This document shows positions 11,695-23,309 of a stretch of 64,000 nucleotides of DNA, piece after piece; position 1 is the first letter of the stretch; every line of letters begins with the position of its first letter. Source of the DNA: Ctena decussata (lineage: Eukaryota; Mollusca; Bivalvia; Lucinida; Lucinidae); contig OZ022499.1 of the NCBI GenBank assembly GCA_963989385.1, positions 36,518,866 to 36,582,865 on the forward strand. The letters run 5' to 3'. The notes below the pieces were generated by a model. The model saw nothing but the letters and a program-made list of their open reading frames with translations, had not been told where the DNA came from and did not search any database. Both the position numbers and the translations under genes were made by a program.

Positions 11695-11924
11695 GAGCCG
11701 CGACACGAGAAAACCAACAATGTGCGCCAAGCGCAAACTCAGATCAGCCTGGGCATCCGCTTAGTTTGACAAGACTCTTCGTTAAGTGCTCAAAGGTTAG
11801 TTAAGGGTCTAAGCTACCTCCATGCGGACAGCGGACACTCTGAACAGGCTGGGCGGATGCCCTGGCTGATCTGAGTCTGTACTGGGCGCAAAACCACTTT
11901 GTTGGTTTTCTCGTGTCCCGGCTC
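11695..11924. mobile_element. palindromic MITE M1, copy a
   Basis: Starts GAGCCGCGACACGAGAAAAC and ends with its complement. Almost the whole element is an imperfect palindrome around a short centre (GTTAGTTAAGGGTCTAAGC). Internal blocks AACTCAGATCAGCCTGGGCA and GGCTGATCTGAGTC mirror each other. At 230 bp it is slightly shorter than the other six copies. The flanks (AATC / ATTA) give no clean duplication here. Confidence 0.85.
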
Positions 11925-11929
11925 ATTAT

Positions 11930-13050
11930 TATGATATTTTTATGTCTTGACCTCCTAGACTGTCTCAGTATGTCAGTCACAGTTCAGTCCAGCCTAGTCG
12001 TGTTAATTTCAACTATTCCACTGGTACTCTGTCATGTTAAATGCATGCAGAATATATCATGGGCTTGATGCGACCGGTAAGTCTTAATATGCATAGTCAA
12101 GTCAAATAAGTGAAAACCTAGGTAACTGTCAATTTTTTCGGAAAAAATCGAAAGGGGGAGTGAATACGGAATCCGGGTATAGTCAATTAAGTTATTTGGA
12201 TACTGAATCACTCTGTTTTGTTTTTTTCTTCTTCTTTTTTGTTTGTTAAAACAAAACAGAGCTATTGTTCATGATGAAATCGGTCATATAAGGAGTATAT
12301 AAAGCTGTAACATACACTTGCAAGGTCTGCCGTAAAGATCCTAAGTTTTCGGGCAGATAGGTGTCCTTAGGAACCGCTCTGATCGAGGTCTACACAGTTG
12401 CCATTCCATTTGTGCATTTATGTAGGTATTCACTTAATGGTAGAACCGGCGAAAGAGGGTAATAAATAATAGGACAAGGACCGGCTGTGCTTGCAGCAGG
12501 TGCAGAATGCATATGAGGGTTGTCTGTTTTGAGGATATTTTTGAACATTAACATTGTTTTGCTAGGAAACGAAACGGTGAAATGTTGCATTTTTTGTCTT
12601 ATTCTGTAACTTACAATGTAAGTTTTTACTGAAATAAAATGCAGAAGCATGCCCCCTCGATTACATATATTTTCATGAATTTCATCATGAAATTCAATTT
12701 TCTTGCCATTATAAAAAAATAAAATACTTACAATCAAGACAACTGCATTTTTTACCAGTTTGTTTCAAATACCCTGTCTTATAGACTATATGATTGCAGA
12801 AATGAAAGTGCATTCACGTGATAGAGATATGAATTTAAATGAAATAAAAGGCCATCGGCCAAGTGTCACCCGACGTATGAAATGTGTCACAAACTGCAGC
12901 CCTTTACTCCATTTCAGAGTAAGTGTATGGCCAAAAACAGAAAATATGTGTACATATATTACAGAACCTGGTAAGCAACTAATAACTGAGCATAAGCAAA
13001 GACATATACCCAATTACTGGGCCTCTTTATAAGAATGGGACATATATGTG
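11930..13050. other. no strong feature seen
   Basis: Contains a short hairpin CTCTGTTTTG...CAAAACAGAG (about 12211-12262) and open frames up to 115 codons (12390-12737, minus) without recognisable features. A 30-base stretch with CTTGCAGCAGGTG near 12485 resembles 31447, too short to interpret. Confidence 0.4.
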
Positions 13051-13129
13051 TAAAATCAGGTTAGTGAAACTTTAGGCCCTTACAAAATGCCCAATACATC
13101 AAGACTGTATACCCAGTAACAAAATAACA

Positions 13130-13930
13130 AGGGCCATAATCCTGCTAATACGGATCTGATGAAAAATGAACAATGTATTTATGAAAATTCAGCCCATTAA
13201 TATGAATAGTTCTGGAGTTATCCCTTTACCTTTAAGTGAATGTCTATTATCTATGAAAGGGGAATAACTCTGTCACTTATAATTTAGTGCATCCTAACAA
13301 TAATCAGAATAATCAATTTATCAAATGCTAATAGCATACCAAATTTCAGCTCTCTCGGTCAAATGGTTCAAAAGCTGGAAAAATGCCAAAAACAACAAAT
13401 GGCCATAACTTTGTAAAACATAGGACAATTTCCAAAATCGCATGCACATTTTCAGACCACAATGAAACATTCTGCACAATTTTAAGTCAATCTGATGCAA
13501 GATGTGGCAGGAGTTGCGGGGACAAAGTCTGAGTCAGCAAGGGCCGTAACTCCATTAAAAAAGGCCGAAACAAAAATAAAAAACCACATGCATATCTTCA
13601 TATCATAAGAATATAATCTGGAAAATTTCAAATCAATCCAATGAAAGATGTAGGAGGAGTTGCGGGGACAAGATTTCGGAAGGTCTGAGCCAGACAAGGG
13701 CCGTAACTCCATCAAAAATGGCCGAAAAAAAAATCAAAAACCACATGCACATCTTCATATCATAAGAATACAATTGGTAAAATATCAAATCAATCCTATG
13801 AAAGACGTAGGAGGAGTTGCGGGGACAAGATTTCGGACGGACGGACGGACGGACGGAAGGACGGACGGAAGGACGGACGCACACACGGACGGACGAGGGT
13901 CATTTCTATAGCCCCCCTCCGCCTACATCG
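13130..13930 (+). repeat. element with units of about 150 bp ending in (GGAC)n
   Basis: Units share GGAGTTGCGGGGACAA (13513, 13659 and 13816 for GTTGCGGGG), AAGGGCCGTAACTCCAT and CTTCATATCATAAGAATA. The array runs into a (GGAC)n tract at about 13834-13898 and ends with TCTATAGCCCCCCTCCGCC. The upstream part (TGGAGTTATCCCTTTACC) also looks repetitive. Several short open frames in both strands here are by-products of the tetranucleotide tract. Confidence 0.75.
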
Positions 13931-13934
13931 GGTG

Positions 13935-14520
13935 AAAAAAAGGTATAAAAAGTATGCAGAAATATATATATATTTTTTTTTGAAAAAAAAACGGTGAAAA
14001 AAATTCTTATCGAAATGTTTCATAGCTCTTTGAGTTATTTAGCTGGTATACTGGTTTGAATGCCCCGCCATTTTTTTCCATTCGGTATCGAACTACCTTA
14101 ACAGCTAGCCCTGTTTCTGATATCACACATCAGCTGCCAGCTATCAGTCATGTAAAACACACAAACAATTTAAAATCAACAGGTCAGGACGAGATGGCTC
14201 AAAAGTAACGGTGTCGTTAGTTAACGTTACGTTATATTCTCAAACATAATATGAGCGGAACCACGACTATTATGTGCCAAATAAAATGCGGGGAGCTCAC
14301 ATTTTTTCAGCAAAAGATATTTGCACACTTTATTGCATACAGTTTATGTCGGCTAGAAACTTTAATGGATCTGTGACTAACGGCTTCGTTGAGCTAATAA
14401 AGCTTTGAACAACTGCGGGCCCAGTACTATTAACACGAAATTTTCTTAAGTCATACAGGAATGGCCTGAACAAAGAATTTTATTGCATATTTTATTTCAT
14501 GAAATACATTAGATGAAAGA
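13935..14520. other. no strong feature seen
   Basis: A- and T-rich stretch with short homopolymers near 13970-14000. No gene, SINE or hairpin recognised. Confidence 0.5.
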
Positions 14521-14860
14521 AATAAAGTTTCCTAAAGGAAAGACTTGCCGAGTTAGCACTTTGTTTCTGAAATACATGTAGTTCAGTGTTTGTGGTATTT
14601 TGTGGATTATGGTTTGTGGTCTTGAGATGGTATCTTACATGGAGACATTTTTTTCATCTAAAAACGCCCACAAGTGTAGAAGACAATGAGGTGACGCTAC
14701 ATTCTGGCAGCTCTGACAATCATATAATAACCTTCAGTGAAAAGGTCAATTTTAGTTCCTTCCCCAAACAGTTACTACAGGTCGTCTGCAGATATTCAGC
14801 TTATTCTTTTTGGTATTTTGTCATCACTAAGTTCAGTTATAAGTACTGGTAAAGCCTGTG

Positions 14861-15146
14861 GTATGTTGCTGTTGTTGTGTTATTGCTCTACATCCACGAT
14901 AAACAGCTACAAGTATGGTTACGTCAGGACGGTCTGTTAATTCAACTACAATGTTCCTTGGCAGGCTTAGCCATCCTAAGCGGTCAATTAGTACTAAATA
15001 CACTTACTTTTGCCAGTAACTGACAACCGCCCTTCTTGACTCAGCGGAAGCGGAAACGAGAGTAAGTGGCCGGACCGTGTATCGAACCCGGGACCTCTGT
15101 TTTTTTTTAGTCAGACGCGCCTCCGACTGCACTATGTGGCCCAGCA
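14861..15146 (-). mobile_element. SINE-2 copy
   Basis: Reverse copy of a tRNA-derived SINE. Read on the minus strand: head GCCACATAGTGCAGTCGG (box A region), then GGTTCGATAC (box B), the body with GAAGGGCAGTTGTCAGTTAC-like sequence and CGCTTAGGATGG, and a tail rich in CAACAACA. The head resembles an elongator-Met type tRNA in several copies (CTCATGAG anticodon loop); this is inference. The same insertion is present in the inverted partner at 51985. Confidence 0.8.
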
Positions 15147-15331
15147 AGCCTGTGGTATAGAGTATGACTGTAATTGGTAATGATTACAAGTCAAAGAAGG
15201 AATTAGTGTATTTTTGTTGCTTCCAAAGGATGTTTGTTTTCAGAATTTTGCGTGTTGTCCTTGGTCATCACATATTTTGTCATTAGGGATTTAATGCAAA
15301 AGAAAAAAAAGAAGTCTTCTATATTTTAGTA

Positions 15332-15627
15332 GTCACTGTTGTTGTTTTGTTGTTGTTTTATTGTTTTACATCCACGATATAAAAAACTATGGTCATGTCT
15401 GGACGGTTTGTTACCCTAACCACACTATTCCTGGGCAGGCTTAGACCTCCTAAGCGGTTAACCAGTAATAAGTGCACATTGTCATACTTTCACCAGTAAC
15501 TGACAACTGCCCTTCTTGAATCAGGGGAAGGAGAAACGAAAGTATGTGGCCGGACCGAGTGTCGAGACCGGGACCCCTGACTCTTGAGTCAAAACGCGCT
15601 ACCGACTGCGCTACGTGGTCCGGCCCC
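15332..15627 (-). mobile_element. SINE-2 copy
   Basis: Second reverse copy. The head has TAGCGCAGTCGGTAGCGCG on the minus strand and the box-B region is altered (GTCTCGACAC). The body includes GGACGGTTTGTTACCCTAAC in plus orientation. The tail is a TTGTTGTT run. Its inverted-partner counterpart is at 51543. Confidence 0.8.
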
Positions 15628-16417
15628 TCTAAAGGGGGGGGGGGATCTCATATGCGCCAACACTTGGATTTTCTTGTTACTATGCATGCTAAGTGCCACT
15701 GTCCTATCAACTATAAATATGTATTTATTATATTCAAAAAGGTATTTTAGGTCTCAGGAGAGCACCTTGAGGTACTCCATTTTTTCCTGATACCTGCCAT
15801 TCATTTTTTTTTAGTCTTAAAGTATATGCTTTCCTTAATGTCATAAACTTTGAACTAGAATTGTAAAAGGACTGTTTATAGATACCTTCAATACCATTTG
15901 TGATGGAATAGATATATACACATGTTTTTTCTCGAAACATAAAGTCTGAAACTATATAATAATTAAGGCTGAAATTACCAAAACATGATTTTCAACTTAA
16001 AATTTAAAAGGGTTGCAGTCTTTGTCAACCTTTGAAATTGCTAGCAAAGTAGGCCCTGTGTATCCTCTCAAAACCTTGAGTGTTTTATGACATTTGGAAA
16101 CCGGTAACATTGTCAAATATTACGTAATATTTATGAAGGTAGATTTTAAGAGAAAAACTCATGTCAGAATTAAGTGTGAATAAGTTCGCAGAACCACTTC
16201 CTTTTGTTATAATATAACAATTAGTATACATAACAATCATAACAGATTGTTCTACATGCTAATACACTGATTTAAAAGGTTTATAAAAAATCTATTTTAC
16301 CCTAAACAATTTGCATATATAAAATGTACTAATTTTGTAGCTGAATTTCATGCATAAATATTTTTATTTGTGTAAAGTATATCATACAAATAGACCTTGA
16401 GCTGACCATAGACCCCC

Positions 16418-16450
16418 CTCCCCCCCCCCCCCCCCGGGGGAATTTTGGAC
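16418..16450. repeat. C/G-run motif, inverted partner at 20604
   Basis: CCTC, a C run, GGGGG, then AATTTTGG. The segment at 20604-20632 reads the complement, CAAAATTCCCCCC, a G run, then GAGG. The pair could be ends of a nested 4.2-kb element or two low-complexity tracts of one family. Confidence 0.35.
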
Positions 16451-17703
16451 ACTATGATTTTCTGAAACTAAATTATATAAGAAACAAAATGACACATGTT
16501 AGCCCTCTGTACGTTGGGGCATTAACGTGTAACGTCAACGTTACTTACACTACCCAAATTTACATATTCACGTTATAATAGAAAATACACATTGGTATAC
16601 AAATGTTAGTATTAATTCGCCCTAAATAATGTTGAGTTTTGTCTGCTAGCACATAAATCGCTGTTTCAAGGTAATTGACATTGTCAACGATAAGTTGACT
16701 AAACCGTATAACGTAGTTTACGTTGTATTTGACGTTTTTCCCCTTCAGTGTCTAAATACATGTAATATAAGGAGAAAATTGTAAGAATGAAGTGAAGAGA
16801 AAAGTAATTGTTATATATATGTCTGTTTCAATAGTCTGGTATAAAAACAAACAAACTAAAGTCTTACAAAACTCATCAGCAGTCACGATAAATATGTAAC
16901 GTATATAACCACTACAAAAATTCGGAAAAAGAAAAACAACCAGACTAAATCTCTGAAATGGTGGACTGAAGTTTATACGTGCTGCATCAATCTTCTTTGA
17001 TTCATGCACAGCTTAGATAAAATAGGCCGCAGTTAGCAGTGGATATATTAAATGTGGACAGAAACTTATTTTTGAAGAATTTAACCTACAAAATGACGAG
17101 AATAGCTAAAAAAGCCAACATCAGCTGCATTTCGTTTTTAATATTATCTATATTATGTCTTAAGTAGACACTGTTGTATATGTAAACATGAATAAACGCC
17201 CGTTTTATATGTCCTCAAACTATAAAAAAAATCATTGGATAGTGTTTATTTAAAATCAATCTAGCAGTAATGTTACGTTACATAATTGTAATATGTCGGG
17301 GGATAAGATTTGTGAGTCATCTGTTATCAAAAATTTAGTTCCCGGGCAATATGAATTATTCATTGCTGTAGTATTAGCTTACCACAGGTAGTCAGATGGC
17401 AATTTAGCTCTTTGAAATACACAAAAACTCAGCAAGACCCACATAGATTGTTATAGCTGAAGCATTTCGACCTTGCCTTCAATTCAGTTTCACTTAAAAG
17501 TGACTTCATAAAGATGATTTTTTAATGAAATAAGTAAGAGTTGATATATGCTGCAACTGATTAATATTTAGGTTCTCGTCATGATGGGGATAAAACCAAT
17601 TTCGCGACCTGTGCTGTTGGCTGAGCCATGCAATTACCCTACATACAAATATGCAACTGTGACTGCCAGCCGAGGCAATCAAAAGCAGTACCAACTCTCC
17701 CAA

Positions 17704-17767
17704 TAGGGATAAACACCATTTTTCTATGCTGTCAATAGGGATGAACACCATTTTTCTATGCTGTCAG
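17704..17767 (+). repeat. 32-bp tandem duplication
   Basis: Two adjacent copies of an AGGGATRAACACCATTTTTC-type unit ending CTATGCTGTCA, differing at two or three bases. Confidence 0.8.
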
Positions 17768-20760
17768 TCGGATCGTCAGCCACAAGCCTCTTTGCACAGT
17801 AACTGCTTTACATAGATCAGCATAGATTAGCAAATATGTGTGGCTCCCGTGATCATAACTTACATATTAATTTGTGATCTACAAGATCTGTTTATGCAGC
17901 TCCCGGCCATCAAATACATTACAGACTATTAACAATCTGAAAATTTAAGGCTAATAGAAAGTGACATACTTTATAACGCATACATCATTCTGTCATCAGC
18001 TTGTTCAGGAGTTCTTTTTTTCATTATGTTGTTACAAATATTTAACTGGTCAGGTAATTTTGCAAACCCCATGGTTTTATTCCCACTTGTTGTTACTATC
18101 ACGGACTAAAGGTGTTACGAAATACAAATTTCAGTCAGACAATTTTTCAATAGGTAAGCAACTAAAATTGTTGTTTGGATATTGCCAAAATGCTGTATTC
18201 CCTAACAGAATTTAATAAATTTGGACAAAGATGATAAGATAAGCAGTAAGATGTCATAAATAAGCAGTTTTCAACCATATTTATTGCTAAAAAGTAAACA
18301 ATATGGTAATACAAGGTCACAGAGATCAAATGCAGTAAGTTATTTAGGTTAACCCTTCCTTGGCATGTATGGGTATGCACTATTTCTATTGTTTGATTAT
18401 TTGCTCTTTAGAAATACTGTTTTGCTAGTTTAGGATATCGGAAATGAAGAATCCATAAACTCGCAATGAATACGTTGTATACGTTACTTGTTCCGCCTTT
18501 TTTTTTTTCTCAATATTATGCTGCAAAGCATAGCTACAGTGTAGGCGAATACATTCTGAAGGAGAACAACTAAGATTTGCTCATAGATATCTGAACAGCG
18601 AGGACTAACATTAATATATTCTGTCATTTTCATTTGCCATTTCATTATGTGTGCAGAGTTACTGGAACACTGTCCCTGAAACATTTTTGTCCAACTAAAC
18701 GTATCTTTATGTTCTTTGGTAAATAGATGCTTTAATAGATGGTTGAATGCAGTTAGATTCTTTAAGAGATTATCCAAAGTATTTAGACTTTAAAAAGAAA
18801 AAAACAAAAGCATAGAAATATAGTTCATCTTAAACATAGCATTAATAGATTGCTAAAGTATGCTAGTAAACTGCCAGTGTCTCTTTTCTGTATTAAATGT
18901 TTCTGATACTATTCTCCCAAACTCCTGGTTGACACATTATTGTTAAATACATAAATAAGCTAAATAAAGCAATGTATTGTCACTACCATTATTTTCAAAA
19001 GTTTGTTTCTTAACTGTAACTCAGCAATGTTGTTCCCCTTGGTAACGTAAAATATACGATAGTCTTACAACAGTTAGAATACGCTGCCAGCAAATATCTA
19101 CATTAGCTTTGATGCAGGACTGTATTTGACTTAAGTCTTCAAACTTCAGGTTTACTCTTCTGCTTTATAGTTTTTTCAGTGTGCACGTAAAAACTATACC
19201 AAATCCTGTCAGTAAACAAGGTGGTCCTACATTTGCATTGTTAATTACTGATTATTTTATAATTTTATACTAAACACGTCAAAAGCGCTTAGCTTTTAAT
19301 GTTATCATACTGATTGTCTATCATTTTATTCGAGCCCTATATGCAAAATCTATGCTGGCTTAGCTGCGGCTTTATCTTTTTTATCTTTTCTGGTGTGGTA
19401 TTTTGTTTATTTTTTTAAGTTGTATATAACAAAATTTAACGTATGTTACTGTCTTTAGAACTCAAATGTACAAATTGTAAAAGAAACAAACTGGGCAACG
19501 CCATTATGAAATACTTTTATCTTTGATATAATAACAAAGTTGCCAGCAAAAATACCCGTTTTACGTGTGCAGAATATATCTATGCCCTTAACATTACAGT
19601 TTGTAGTATACTGGTTTTAATTACGTATAAAACTCACCTCATGAATCCCTAAGAGAAATAACTGAGAGAAGTGTTGCTAGGTCCAAGTACACAGTATATC
19701 ATAAGAACACCAAGACTTATATATGTTATTGTTTTTTTATGTGACAGTGGGAAAAAACCTGATTAAAGGTATTATAATGAAATATTTTAAATAATAATGT
19801 TATTTACGTTACTTCTAGTGATGACTTATCATAGAAAATAAACCAGAGTGCATTTTTTCTTTTATATTTAAAGATTCTTTCATGAAGAAAGTGCTACCAA
19901 CGAAAATAAAATGATTCTATCATCAAATTATGTGAGTTTAACAAAATGGCCCTCGGTAACGTATATAATCGATCATTATGGCCGACTAAAATGCGTTCAA
20001 AATATTGTGGAACTGTTCCTTGCTGTTTACATAGGCTGGCATATTTAATATTACATTTTCCTATTGTTTTTTAATTCATACAGTGTAGTTCAAGCACTTG
20101 AATTATACAGAAAGTGATAATTGTAATATGGAACATTTATAAGGGGGTACCGTGTTAAACATCTTATTTCTCCCAAAGTATACAAGATAGGATAATAATT
20201 TTTGCAGAATTGAAAAGATCAATAAATTGTTTTTAATACAGTAACAAAGATATGGTCTAATAATAAAGGAGTAACTTACAAAAAGAAAGTATTTTGGATA
20301 GAAATAGCAATTTTAATGGAGTGTAAAGACAAATGTCACGTATATGACACCATGTGAGCTAAAGTGACCTGTCAAACATCATTACTTTTAGCTACTGGAT
20401 TGTTCTATTAGACTCCACTATAACTTTAAACATTAGAAAGTGATTTCTATTTTTTTATAATTTTTTATTATTTTTATTTTATGTTTATTTGTTTAATGGG
20501 TAACGTTTGTAACAGGCTGTTACAGCGAAACGCCCCACTCGCCAGAGGGCTAACATGCTGCAAAATACTTCTAAGATGCTGGGCTTTAAGAAAAGTATGG
20601 TCTACAAAATTCCCCCCGGGGGGGGGGGGAGGTAAACCATTTCTGGCTCATGGCCTAAAAGCAAATACATATATATGAATAATTGCTTGACTGCTAATTG
20701 TCCCCTTTAGTCAATTTGACTACTTAAGTTTCTTTTCAATTGAGGTGTAAGTCAGGGTGA

Positions 20761-21018
20761 TCCATTTTTACTACTGATATAGTGTCAGATTTGCACAAAA
20801 ACACCAAGATTGTATTCAGTAAAGCTTTTCTAATTGCAACAACAGTTAAAGATTATTACTGCATCTGCCCCGCTGGGAAGAGGACCATTGGCATGTGTGC
20901 TCATATCGCCAGTATCCTATATTATCTTGGATACATGGCTTATCACCCATCAGTAGAGGCACTGCCAGATGCAAAACGGTTCAAGTCAGCTGTGGTATCT
21001 TACGGAAATGATGGATAG
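20761..21018 (+). pseudogene. SWIM zinc-finger fragment, transposon-type
   Basis: An open stretch of 86 codons follows a stop at 20758 and ends at TAG. From a GTG at 20782, residues 25-41 read YYCICPAGKRTIGMCAH: Cys27, Cys29, Cys39 and His41 fit the CxCxnCxH pattern that defines SWIM domains, and the following IASILYYLGY fits the usual hydrophobic tail. In invertebrates, stand-alone SWIM segments of this kind commonly end transposase-derived proteins; this is general knowledge, not a search result. No DDE or other domain is visible upstream, so it is a remnant or a last exon. It lies inside the 6.37-kb insertion. No start codon or splice site is certain. Confidence 0.55.
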
Positions 21019-21999
21019 ATTCTGACTGGTTAGGGCTTATGGATAGAAGCAAAACACTGCAAAATTAGGTACTAGCTGGAAAATGTTATGGGATTTAGTG
21101 CTGGTTAACCGTATAGTAAAAGCGACAAGTAAGCAATTACCATGAAGCCTTCTACAAGAATTGTTGATCTGGCAGTACCACTCAAATATGGAAGGTATAC
21201 TTCTCATGAAATTAATTAGAAGAATAAACGATAAACATTCGTTTAATTAAGACTTATCATGAATATATTTAAAGTTCCACTGTGGAGTACAACAAGTTGC
21301 CATTATCTCGGAAAAATACCTTTTATCATAGAAACAGAAACGTCTTATGTGGCTTGGCAATGCAAAACATGATAGAAACATAAAATTGGCCTAACAATGA
21401 AACACAAAGATACCAAAAACAAATTTCTGTGAATAATGTGGATTTTACACTTTTCAAAAAAGTTGACTGTTAACATAGAAACTCTAAAAAAAATAACGTT
21501 ACCGGTTTTAATTTTTCTTGATTTTTTAATATCATTACCTACACATGTGTGGTCAATTTTGATGTGAATTTCATAGGTTGACAAGAACTATATCAAACTA
21601 AAATCAACATTTTAATTTATTGAAAATAATTTATGGATCTGAAATATGGGGATCTTTCAGTTGAAATTTTATGTGGATATTTTCATTTGATACATTGATC
21701 TACAATTATGTTACATACATACTCACAAATTACTAGGCATCGTTTTGAGACAAAATTAGGTACAACAATATAAAATTTCATACCTCTGGGGGGATTAAAA
21801 CAAGGGCACCAATTTTTCCTCGAAAATACAAAAATTGCTGTTATTTAAATACTGAAATAGATCACTGGATAAATATATCACAAATGCAAGACTCATGTGC
21901 TTGACAATCTTTATGCATATTAAGATTAAATTCCGAGCGAGGGCAGAACTCTATGGAAATTTCCTATAGGGTGAGACCCCCCCCCCCCCCCCCCCCCCC

Positions 22000-22935
22000 T
22001 TTTAGTAAGTTTTATTCAGAAAGGAAGGTAACTGTTAAAACTGCATAGGCCTGGAAAAGGATGATTTGATGGCAATTGTAAGATACCGATATTTTCCCAC
22101 ACATTTTGTGTTTCCTGTATTGATTTTTTTTTCAATAAGACACTAACATGAATCTGATTTACAATGTACGTTTATGAAAAAATAAGAAACTGATTTTCAA
22201 TGTTCGTTTATGAAAAAAAAACAAAAACAAAAAATAGTGTCTAGTAAATACGACCAAACACCTTGTCTGTAAAACCAGTAAATGCTTTTAAATAACTTAA
22301 GATAAAATAATAAGACTGTTGACACAGAGCCTGATCAGACTGTTCCAACGAGTAGTCTAATTTGGATCTACACACTACACTGTTTGTACAGGCATATCAA
22401 CTAATGTTGAAATATTTTAGTCCGGGTTTTTCCGGGTTTAAATATTTTAGTCCGATTTAAGCCCCCCAGTAATTCATTACTGACCGTTCCAAGGCGGTAG
22501 TTCTGTTGTGGTTCTCTGTTGCCTGTTTTTGGTGTCAGAGTTACTGTGATGTTTTACCTTATGTATGTTCTTATTATTTTTGGTTCGGTTTGGGTTGCTG
22601 AGTGGCCACCTTTTGGGAACAAGCTGCTCACTCGGTTGGCCATATGTTCTCTGTATCTTGATTATTTGTAATCTTAGTTGTTTCCAACTATGGTTTGAGG
22701 GCTGGATTTGGATTTTGATTGTTTCAGTTCCTGGTCTTTGCATACTTTTTACTTTTACAAACTCCAGAGTACATAATCCAGGTTTTTAAAAGTCCGAAGT
22801 CCAGGTTTTACACAGTCCGAAGTCCAGAGTCCAAGTCCAGTCCATATTTTATATAATGCCCGCGAATTGCGCATGTCGTTATTTCAAAGTGGACAATTAA
22901 GAAACATTCAAATACACCGGATATTTAAATAAAAA
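22000..22935 (+). repeat. 2.1-kb repeat R2, left copy, second part
   Basis: Continues R2 and matches 50938-51540 inverted: AAGGAAGGTAACTGTTAAAA, GATGATTTGATGGCAA, CTTGTCTGTAAAACCAGTAA, then a run of AGTCCAGAGTCC-like sub-repeats (about 22765-22845) and TAATGCCCGCGAATTGCGCA. It is interrupted at about 22431-22753 by sequence absent from the right copy. Directly after it (22936-22985) comes a second copy of the R2 start motif. Confidence 0.8.
22524..22757 (+). repeat. dispersed repeat D4, copy 1
   Basis: Almost identical to 60806-61038: I count about four differences in some 233 bases. Contains TTGGTTCGGTTTGGGTTGCT and CAACTATGGTTTGAGGGCTG, and ends TACTTTTTACTTT. Its right end coincides with the breakpoint where the R2 right copy lacks sequence, so it looks like the end of a recent insertion. 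An 88-codon minus-strand frame across it is weak evidence for a protein. Class unknown. Confidence 0.75.
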
Positions 22936-23152
22936 ATAAAAGTTCCTTTTAAAAGGAAGGCTTGCCCAGCTAAGAGAGTGAAATTGTCATGAGTTGTTAT
23001 TGAAGTGAACCCGATTGTTAGTGCACTTTCTGTTGCAAACTTTTATTTAGCAAATTATTTAATTTCTAACTTATTGAATGGTGGCATTATCCACGGGTGT
23101 AAGGTAAAAACAAGTGTAGAATTTATTTGAAAACCAAATTGAAGAACTATTT

Positions 23153-23153
<1 letters not shown>

Positions 23154-23194
<41 letters not shown>
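23154..23194. repeat. (AC)n microsatellite
   Basis: About 20 uninterrupted AC dinucleotides. Confidence 0.95.
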
Positions 23195-23197
<3 letters not shown>

Positions 23198-23214
23198 TTA
23201 TTTTCAAAGATCGT

Positions 23215-23309
23215 ACACATTTATGCCTCTGTTATAACCTGTCTCATTATGCCTCATGTTGCCATTGTATGGACTGAGATGATAATAAAGAGATTTGTAT
23301 TGTATTGTA
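23215..23309 (+). mobile_element. possible LINE 3' tail
   Basis: GATAATAAAGAGATTTGTAT followed by a TATTG pentanucleotide run resembles the polyadenylation-like end plus microsatellite of CR1/Jockey-type LINEs. It stops exactly where the large inverted repeat starts. Weak evidence. Confidence 0.3.

Larger units (their letters stand above)
14522..15633 (+). repeat. 2.1-kb repeat R2, left copy, first part
   Basis: Matches 51540-53210 in inverted orientation: starts ATAAAGTTTCC, continues through TTTGTGGTATTTTGTGG, CTACATTCTGG and TCTGCAGATATTCAGCTTAT, and includes two SINE-2 insertions in the same places in both copies. The left copy then breaks at 15633/22000, where a 6.37-kb block intervenes, and resumes to about 22935. 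I see no open frame that both copies conserve. Confidence 0.8.
15634..21999. mobile_element. 6.37-kb insertion bounded by G and C runs
   Basis: The right copy of R2 reads CTCTAAATTTTAG without interruption. The left copy has CTCTAAA, then 11 G and ATCTCA at 15634; at the far end it has TGAGA, 23 C and TTTTAG at 21999. The block is therefore an insertion (or a deletion in the other copy) with weak inverted ends, G-run plus (A)TCTCA. No target duplication is seen. The interior is AT-rich and almost free of open frames apart from the SWIM fragment at 20761. It also has inverted C/G-rich motifs at 16418-16450 and 20604-20632. The class is unknown. Confidence 0.55.

Noticed and set aside
13633..14023. 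Open frames on both strands with RPSVRPS-type repeats
   Set aside because: Translations of the (GGAC)n tract.
16418..20632. A nested 4.2-kb element with C/G-run TIRs
   Set aside because: The matching motifs are low-complexity and no target duplication is visible; kept only as a weak repeat pair.
22477..22743. 88-codon minus-strand frame conserved at 60757-61041
   Set aside because: The frame is kept because the two DNA copies are nearly identical; this is not evidence of protein selection.
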